From: Actinomycetes bacterium
GTDB lineage: Bacteria > Actinomycetota > Coriobacteriia > Coriobacteriales > Eggerthellaceae
Length of the DNA stretch: 27,957 nt
Direction: 5' to 3'
Assembly: GCA_023403475.1 (NCBI GenBank)
Contig: JAEYEL010000178.1
Location: 1-27,957 of the forward strand
Made by a program: the position numbers and the translations under genes. Under the pieces are notes generated by a model. It had not been told where the DNA came from. It worked only from the letters and a program-made list of their open reading frames with translations, and searched no databases. Positions within the stretch are counted from its first letter, which is position 1, and every line of letters begins with the position of its first letter. Below, piece after piece: positions 23,150 to 27,957 of this stretch.

Positions 23150-23740
23150 TCACAGCGCCCCCTTGGTGGAAGGCAAAACACCTTCGATGCGCGGGTTCAC
23201 GGCACATGCCTCGCAGAGCACCCGTCCCACCGCTTTGAACACTGCCTCGATGATGTGGTGCGAGTTCTCGCCTTTGAAAGCCACCACATGCAACGTCACG
23301 CCCGCGTTCGACGCGAACGCAATGAAGAACTCCTTGGCGAGCGTGGTGTCGAACGTGCCGATAATCTCGATGGGCAGCGAAACGTCATAATGCAGCTGCC
23401 CGCGCCCCGATATGTCCACCGCCGCAAGCACCAGCGCCTCGTCCATGACCACGAACTGCGACCCGAAGCGCACGATGCCGCGCTTGTCTCCCAGAGCGCG
23501 CGCGAAGGCCTGCCCCAACACGATGCCCACATCCTCGACAGTGTGATGCGCGTCGACGTCGATATCGCCCTTCGCGCGAACGGACAGATCGATAAGCCCG
23601 TGACGTCCGAACGCGTCGAGCATATGGTCGAAGAACGGCACGCCCGTCTCGACCTCGACTGCGCCCGTGCCGTCCAAGTTGAGAGCGAGCGCTATGTCGG
23701 TCTCTTTGGTGGTTCGCCTTATCTCAGCGGTTCGCGCCAT
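23150..23740 (-). CDS. hisB: imidazoleglycerol-phosphate dehydratase
   Basis: Manganese enzyme that dehydrates IGP to imidazole acetol phosphate. The 196 residues contain the metal-binding motifs FFDHMLDAFGRHG, DAHHTVEDVG and HHIIEAVFKAVG. It is the monofunctional form, without a histidinol-phosphate phosphatase domain. ATG 23740 (MARTAEIRRTTKETDI) has AAGGGA 6 nt upstream and matches family starts. It is 35 nt after hisC. Confidence 0.97.
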   Translation of the reverse strand: MARTAEIRRTTKETDIALALNLDGTGAVEVETGVPFFDHMLDAFGRHGLIDLSVRAKGDIDVDAHHTVEDVGIVLGQAFARALGDKRGIVRFGSQFVVMDEALVLAAVDISGRGQLHYDVSLPIEIIGTFDTTLAKEFFIAFASNAGVTLHVVAFKGENSHHIIEAVFKAVGRVLCEACAVNPRIEGVLPSTKGAL

Positions 23741-23775
23741 GAAGTTCCCTTCTTCCTGCAAACTTTCCGGCGAGC

Positions 23776-24855
23776 CTACAGCCCGCCAACCAGTTCGCTT
23801 CTCAAGCCGTCCAGAAACGCATCGTTCTCCTCACGCGAGCCGACGCTCACGCGCAGGCAGCCTTCAAGACCCTTCGCATGGGAGAAATCGCGCACGAGCA
23901 CGCCCCTATCGTACAGCGCCTGCCACATCGCGCGCGCCGCATCGGGGCTTTCCATGCGAAAGAGAACGTAGTTCGCGTCAGTTGGAAACGCCGTCACGCC
24001 AGGCGTGACGGAAAGCTCGGCGACAAGACGCTCGCGCTCGGCGATGATGGCCTTGATGCCCGGCTCGAACTTCGCACGGTTCTCGTACACCACGCGGGCG
24101 ATGGCCTGCGACACGGCATCGACCGAATACGGCTGGCGCACCTTGACGAACTCGCGAACCACATCGGCGTTGCCCAGAAGATAGCCCACACGCACACCGG
24201 CCAAGCTGAACGCCTTTGAGAATGTGCGCAGAATGACCAGGTTTTTGTGCTGCGCGAGGTAAGGGCGCATGGTGCGGCGCGAGAACTCGAAGTACGCCTC
24301 GTCCACCATGACGAGCGCATCGGTTGCGGAAAGCAGGCGAACCATGAACTCCTCGCTCGCAAGCTCGCCTGTGGGATTGTTCGGGCTGGTCACGATTACG
24401 TAGTCGATATCGCCTTGCGCCACGCGGGCGAGCATAGCAGCCTCGTCGATGGAATAATCGACCCGCCGCGCGACGTTTGCCACCGTCGTGCCCGTGAGGC
24501 GCGCGTTGTTGTCGTAGACCGAGAACGTGGGCGGCATGTTGAGGAACGTGCGACCTGGTCCGCCCCATGCAAGCGCGATGTTGAACAGCAGCTCATCGCC
24601 GCCGTTGCCCACGAGCACCTGCTCGCGCTCAAGGCCGTTCGCTTCGGCTATAAGATCGCGCAGGTCGTTTGCGAGCGGGTCGGGGTAGCGGTTGAAGGGA
24701 AGCTTCTTCAGCGCGCGTTGTATCTCGCGGCGCACTTTCTCATCCACATCGCTCGGATTCTCGTTCGCCGAAAGCAGTGAGCGAGCCGGCAGGTATTTGG
24801 GGTCGTATGGTTCAAGCCCCGCAAGCTGCGGCGCGCTCGGCCGTACCGTGTTCAT
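23776..24855 (-). CDS. hisC: histidinol-phosphate aminotransferase
   Basis: PLP-dependent class II aminotransferase of 359 residues. The family sequence is clear: SANENPSDV near the N-terminus, LVGNGGDELLF, TSPNNPTGEL, DEAYFEF, and the PLP lysine in RTFSKAFSLAGVRVGY. Arg in LRVSVGSREEND is the substrate carboxylate/phosphate contact. ATG 24855 (MNTVRPSAPQL) is chosen because AGGATT is 7 nt upstream and the N-terminus then matches family length; an in-frame start lies 69 nt further up, inside hisD. It is 8 nt after hisD. Confidence 0.97.
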   Translation of the reverse strand: MNTVRPSAPQLAGLEPYDPKYLPARSLLSANENPSDVDEKVRREIQRALKKLPFNRYPDPLANDLRDLIAEANGLEREQVLVGNGGDELLFNIALAWGGPGRTFLNMPPTFSVYDNNARLTGTTVANVARRVDYSIDEAAMLARVAQGDIDYVIVTSPNNPTGELASEEFMVRLLSATDALVMVDEAYFEFSRRTMRPYLAQHKNLVILRTFSKAFSLAGVRVGYLLGNADVVREFVKVRQPYSVDAVSQAIARVVYENRAKFEPGIKAIIAERERLVAELSVTPGVTAFPTDANYVLFRMESPDAARAMWQALYDRGVLVRDFSHAKGLEGCLRVSVGSREENDAFLDGLRSELVGGL

Positions 24856-24863
24856 GGCGAATC

Positions 24864-26162
24864 CTAGTTCCTTCCTTTTTCGAGGAGGTCGCGACGCAAC
24901 TCGACGCTTTTCGCATGCGCCCACAGGCCCTCGTGGGTGGCGATGGCGATGACGGCGTCGGCGTCGTTTTGCAGCGACTGGGGCGAATATTGGATGACGC
25001 TCGACTTCTTCACGAACTCGTCAACCGAAAGGGGCGATGCGTAGCGGGCGGTGCCGCCGGTGGGAAGCGTGTGATTGGGGCCGGCCACGTAATCGCCCAC
25101 CGCCTCGGGCGTCCACGCACCCAAAAAGATGGCGCCGGTGTTGCGCACCTGGCCCAGAAGTTCCATGGCGTCTGCCACGTGCAGCTCGAGGTGCTCGGGC
25201 GCGATGACGTTCACCGCCTGGATGGCGGCGGCGCGGTCGGGGCACACCACCGCAAGCCCGCGGTTTTCAAGCGAGGCCGCGGTTATCTCGGCACGCGTGG
25301 ACGACTTCATGTGCTCGTCTATCGCAGCTTCAACGGCGTCCGCGTACGCCTCATCGAACGTGACCAGATAGCAGGTAGCAAGCGGGTCGTGTTCGGCCTG
25401 CGCCATGAGATCGATAGCCACAAGCGACGGCGCGGCCGCGCTATCGGCCACCACGCACACCTCGGACGGACCCGCTATCATATCGATGCCCACATCTCCC
25501 GACACGATCTTTTTCGCGGCGGCCACGTAGGCGTTGCCGGGGCCGGTGATCTTCGCGACGGGCGCGATGCTCGCGGTTCCATAGGCGAGCGCGGCTACGG
25601 CCTGTGCACCGCCCACCGTGTAGATTTCCGTCACGCCCGCGATGCTGCACGCGTACAGAATGGCGGCGTCGAGCGTGCCGTCTTTGGTGGGAGGCGTCAC
25701 GCACACGATGCGCTCCACACCCGCCACCGAGGCCGGCAGCGCGTTCATCAGCACCGACGAAGGATACAGCGCGCGGCCACCCGGCACGTAGATGCCCACC
25801 GACTCAAGCGGCACGACCTTGCTGCCCACTAGTGCGCCGTCCTCGCGAGCGAAAAACCAGCTCTGCTGGCGCTGACGCTCATGGAAATCGCGAATCTGCG
25901 CGGCGGCATGGCGCAGCGCCGCAGCGGTTTCGGGGTTCACCCGTTCGGCAGCAGCCTCGATTTCGGCCTGCGGCACGCTGAAGCTCTCGATGCGCACGCC
26001 GTCGAAGCGCTCGGTGTAGTCGCGCAGCGCCTCATCGCCGCGTTCGCGCACGTCCTCGATAATGGAGGTTGCCGCAGTGAGTGCCTTCGCGTCGAACGCG
26101 CCTTTGCGGTCGAGGTTGGCATTCGAAAACTGCTGTCCCGGCTGCAGAACCACTCGTTTCAT
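24864..26162 (-). CDS. hisD: histidinol dehydrogenase
   Basis: Zinc- and NAD-dependent enzyme that carries out the last two oxidations to histidine. The 432 residues contain the cofactor and metal motifs GGAQAVAALAYG, GPGNAYVAAAKK, GPSEV, AQAEHDP (zinc Gln and His), APEHLEL and GPNHTLPT. The stop of hisZG and this ATG overlap as TGATG; a GTG one codon upstream (GTGA overlap) is an alternative start. GGGAGA lies just upstream. Translation is thus coupled to hisZG. Confidence 0.97.
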   Translation of the reverse strand: MKRVVLQPGQQFSNANLDRKGAFDAKALTAATSIIEDVRERGDEALRDYTERFDGVRIESFSVPQAEIEAAAERVNPETAAALRHAAAQIRDFHERQRQQSWFFAREDGALVGSKVVPLESVGIYVPGGRALYPSSVLMNALPASVAGVERIVCVTPPTKDGTLDAAILYACSIAGVTEIYTVGGAQAVAALAYGTASIAPVAKITGPGNAYVAAAKKIVSGDVGIDMIAGPSEVCVVADSAAAPSLVAIDLMAQAEHDPLATCYLVTFDEAYADAVEAAIDEHMKSSTRAEITAASLENRGLAVVCPDRAAAIQAVNVIAPEHLELHVADAMELLGQVRNTGAIFLGAWTPEAVGDYVAGPNHTLPTGGTARYASPLSVDEFVKKSSVIQYSPQSLQNDADAVIAIATHEGLWAHAKSVELRRDLLEKGRN

Positions 26163-27957
26163 CACTTGTTTTCTCCCATCTTCTCAAGCGCCTGTCGGCG
26201 CAGCGTGTCGGCAAGTTCCACAATGCGCGCATCGGTGCGGTACGCGCAGGTGTTGGCGAAAAACCGCGCGGTGGACGAAAGAACTTCGTCGACCACGACC
26301 AGATTGTTCTCGCGCAGCGTCGTGCCCGTGGCCGTGATGTCCACGATGCGCTCGGCCATGCCCGTCAATGGTGCCAGTTCTATGTTTCCGTGCAGTTTCA
26401 CGATCTCGACCTGCATGCCGCGCTGTGCGTAAAAAGCACGGGTTATCTTAGGGTATTTCGTGGCCACGCGGATGGAGCCGAGCGTGCGGTAGTGCTCCTC
26501 GGTGGCGCGCGCCGCGCCCGCAGGCTCGGCGACCACGAAGCGGCAGGCGCCGTATCCCAGATCGACCAGCTCCACCACGTCGGTTGCGGCCTCGAGCAGC
26601 GAATCCTTCCCGCAGATGCCGCAGTCGGCGGCACCCAGGGCAACAAACGTGGGCGCATCGGTGGGCCGCACGATCACGTACTCCACGCCCGGCCTGCGAA
26701 TGATGAGCTGCCGCCCCGGGTTTTCAAGCCCTTCCGTATCAAGCCCCGCCGCGCCCAGCGCCGCAATGGTATCGGCATTGAGCGACCCTTTGGGAACGGC
26801 GATGCGAAGAGGCCGCGACAACGTGGACTCACAGGTCGTTCGTAGAGTCAGCGAGGGCGTCTCAGGTGCCGAAGATTGCTGCGAAAGCTCGGCGAAGCGG
26901 CCTTCGGGCCGTGAACCGAGCTTGGAGCCGCAAGATTCGCCGCCTGAGACGCCCGCAGCATCGGCCGGTTCCGGCGGCTGACAAGCCGCCGGAACCCTCG
27001 CAGACATAGCCTGCTCTAGGTAAAACGCGAAACCGGCGGCGGGACGAGGGTCGCCGTAGGCGCCTACCATGTTGTCGTAGCGACCGCCGCTGCCCAAAGG
27101 CGAACCCTCGCCGGGCGCGTACGCTTCGAACACGATGCCCGTGTAGTAGTCAAACGAGCTCATCACCGAGAAATCGACGAGCAGCCTGTCGCCCAGACCA
27201 GCATCGCAGAGCGCATCGAACGTGCGCTCGAAATCGTCGAGCCCGTCGGCGCAGCCGAGAGGCGCCACCAGCGCGCGCACTTCCTCAATGGCCTCGCGCC
27301 CGCCGCGCACGCGCGGAAGCGCGCAGATGGCCGAAACGTAGGCGGGCGCCGCCCCTGCGGCAAGGCGAACGCTTTCCTCGTTGGAAGCGTCGCAGAGTTC
27401 TTCCAGGTCAACGTAGTTGGAAGCATGGTAGGCCGCCAGCACGCGCTCGCACCATGCGCCCGCCGCGCCGCTACGGGCGAGCAGCGCGCGCAGCACGCCC
27501 ACCGTGGCAAGCGAGATTTTGAAGTCGGCCACGCCGCTTATCTCGAGCGCCTCGGCCATAAGCCCTACGACCTCCGCGTCGGCGCAAGCCCCGGCAACGC
27601 CGATGCACTCCACGCCTATCTGGGTGAGCTCGCGGGACGTCGCTTGCAGGTCGGTTTCGGCCTCGCGGAACACGCGCTGGGTGTAGCGGAATCGCAAAGC
27701 GCCCGCAGACACTGGAAAACGGGTGGCGCACATGCGCGCCACCTGCAACGTCACATCGGGGCGCATGGCAAGCAAGTCGCCCTGCGCGTCATAGAACTTG
27801 AACGGCGAACCGGGCACGTGCCCGCCCGCCCGCATCACGTCCATCACCTCGAGCGTCGGGGTCTCTATGGGCAGATACCCTTTGTCCGCGAAGCGCTGCT
27901 GCACCTCGCGCACGATGCGCTCGCGCTCCACAGCCTCGTCGGCCAGCACGTCCCGAA
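26162..27957 (-). CDS. hisZG: HisZ-HisG fusion: ATP phosphoribosyltransferase with regulatory domain (5' end cut by window)
   Basis: First step of histidine synthesis, ATP + PRPP to PR-ATP. The N-terminal 325 or so residues are a HisRS-like HisZ domain (DVLADEAVERERIV; GDLLAMRPDVTLQVARM; FRYTQRVFREAETD; GGRYDNMVGAYG). A Ser/Pro/Gly-rich linker of about 60 residues follows (encoded near 26820-27000). The C-terminal 215 residues are a short-form HisG without the ACT-like domain: PLRIAVPKGSLNADTI, FVALGAADCGICGKDS, and the PRPP loop DITATGTTLRENNL. HisZ and short HisG normally are separate subunits of one complex, so the fusion is coherent. The frame stays open to the window edge (codons R-D precede the first valine), matching the FRDVL start of the family, so the GTG at 27949 is not the start and only a few residues are missing. 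Confidence 0.93.
   Translation of the reverse strand, partial: RDVLADEAVERERIVREVQQRFADKGYLPIETPTLEVMDVMRAGGHVPGSPFKFYDAQGDLLAMRPDVTLQVARMCATRFPVSAGALRFRYTQRVFREAETDLQATSRELTQIGVECIGVAGACADAEVVGLMAEALEISGVADFKISLATVGVLRALLARSGAAGAWCERVLAAYHASNYVDLEELCDASNEESVRLAAGAAPAYVSAICALPRVRGGREAIEEVRALVAPLGCADGLDDFERTFDALCDAGLGDRLLVDFSVMSSFDYYTGIVFEAYAPGEGSPLGSGGRYDNMVGAYGDPRPAAGFAFYLEQAMSARVPAACQPPEPADAAGVSGGESCGSKLGSRPEGRFAELSQQSSAPETPSLTLRTTCESTLSRPLRIAVPKGSLNADTIAALGAAGLDTEGLENPGRQLIIRRPGVEYVIVRPTDAPTFVALGAADCGICGKDSLLEAATDVVELVDLGYGACRFVVAEPAGAARATEEHYRTLGSIRVATKYPKITRAFYAQRGMQVEIVKLHGNIELAPLTGMAERIVDITATGTTLRENNLVVVDEVLSSTARFFANTCAYRTDARIVELADTLRRQALEKMGENK
26855..26996. repeat. nested palindromes inside the HisZ-HisG linker
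   Basis: GGGCGTCTCAGG (26855-26866) and CCTGAGACGCCC (26943-26954) are a perfect 12-bp inverted repeat 100 bp across. Inside it AAGCTCGG (26885-26892) pairs with CCGAGCTT (26916-26923), and inside that CGGCC-TTCG-GGCCG (26898-26911) forms a tetraloop hairpin. A separate perfect 13-bp hairpin follows, GGTTCCGGCGGCT / AGCCGCCGGAACC (26967-26996) with loop GACA. All of it is translated as the inter-domain linker. Confidence 0.75.

Noticed and set aside
27947..27949. GTG 27949 as the true start of hisZG
   Set aside because: The frame is open to the window edge and the preceding codons R-D give the family sequence RDVL, so the valine is internal.

Overview
The window looks like chromosome from a high-GC, strictly bacterial actinobacterial lineage, most likely class Coriobacteriia (Eggerthellaceae-like). 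I infer this from the combination of a very long Ala/Lys-rich N-terminus on Rho, a surface lipoprotein with a haem c motif, PPDK with its own regulatory protein, two-subunit GlyRS, and strong AAGGAG ribosome binding sites. The family assignment rests on gene content only. Nearly everything lies on the minus strand; only two genes (a haem-motif lipoprotein and a Fic protein, 2001-3611) are on the plus strand.

Layout from left to right. 115-1686: asnS (asparaginyl-tRNA synthetase) with an Ala-rich insertion and a leader of about 200 nt containing a terminator-like hairpin. 2001-3611: the plus-strand pair, with a palindromic promoter/operator in front of fic. 3631-3716: two strong hairpins between convergent fic and ppdK. 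3843-13443 is one long minus-strand array read rpsP > khpA > rimM > trmD > lepB > glyQ > glyS > ppsR > ppdK: ribosome and tRNA maturation genes, signal peptidase, GlyRS, then a carbon-metabolism enzyme and its kinase/phosphorylase. 13740-19748 is a second array read fsa > rho > sppA > metG, tightly packed (ATGA overlap between fsa and rho, 20-nt overlap between sppA and metG). 20192-27957 is a histidine operon read hisZG > hisD > hisC > hisB > hisH > hisA > hisF > hisI.

The his operon covers ATP phosphoribosyl transfer (a fused HisZ-HisG protein), the PR-AMP cyclohydrolase step, the isomerase, the IGP synthase pair, dehydratase, aminotransferase and dehydrogenase. HisE (PR-ATP pyrophosphatase) and histidinol-phosphate phosphatase are not in the window. 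The 5' end of hisZG runs off the right edge.

The most unusual signals are: (1) the HisZ-HisG fusion, whose inter-domain linker is encoded by nested perfect palindromes, as if a palindromic element had inserted in frame; (2) several other structured palindromic elements in intergenic gaps (7541-7641, 13646-13723, 20582-20682, 22985-23138); (3) a divergent MetRS with KASSS in place of KMSKS and an extra segment in its catalytic domain; (4) a perfect 12-bp inverted repeat straddling the -10 box of the fic promoter; (5) a direct repeat at 21-bp spacing directly before hisI. No tRNA, rRNA, CRISPR array, transposase or prophage gene was seen.
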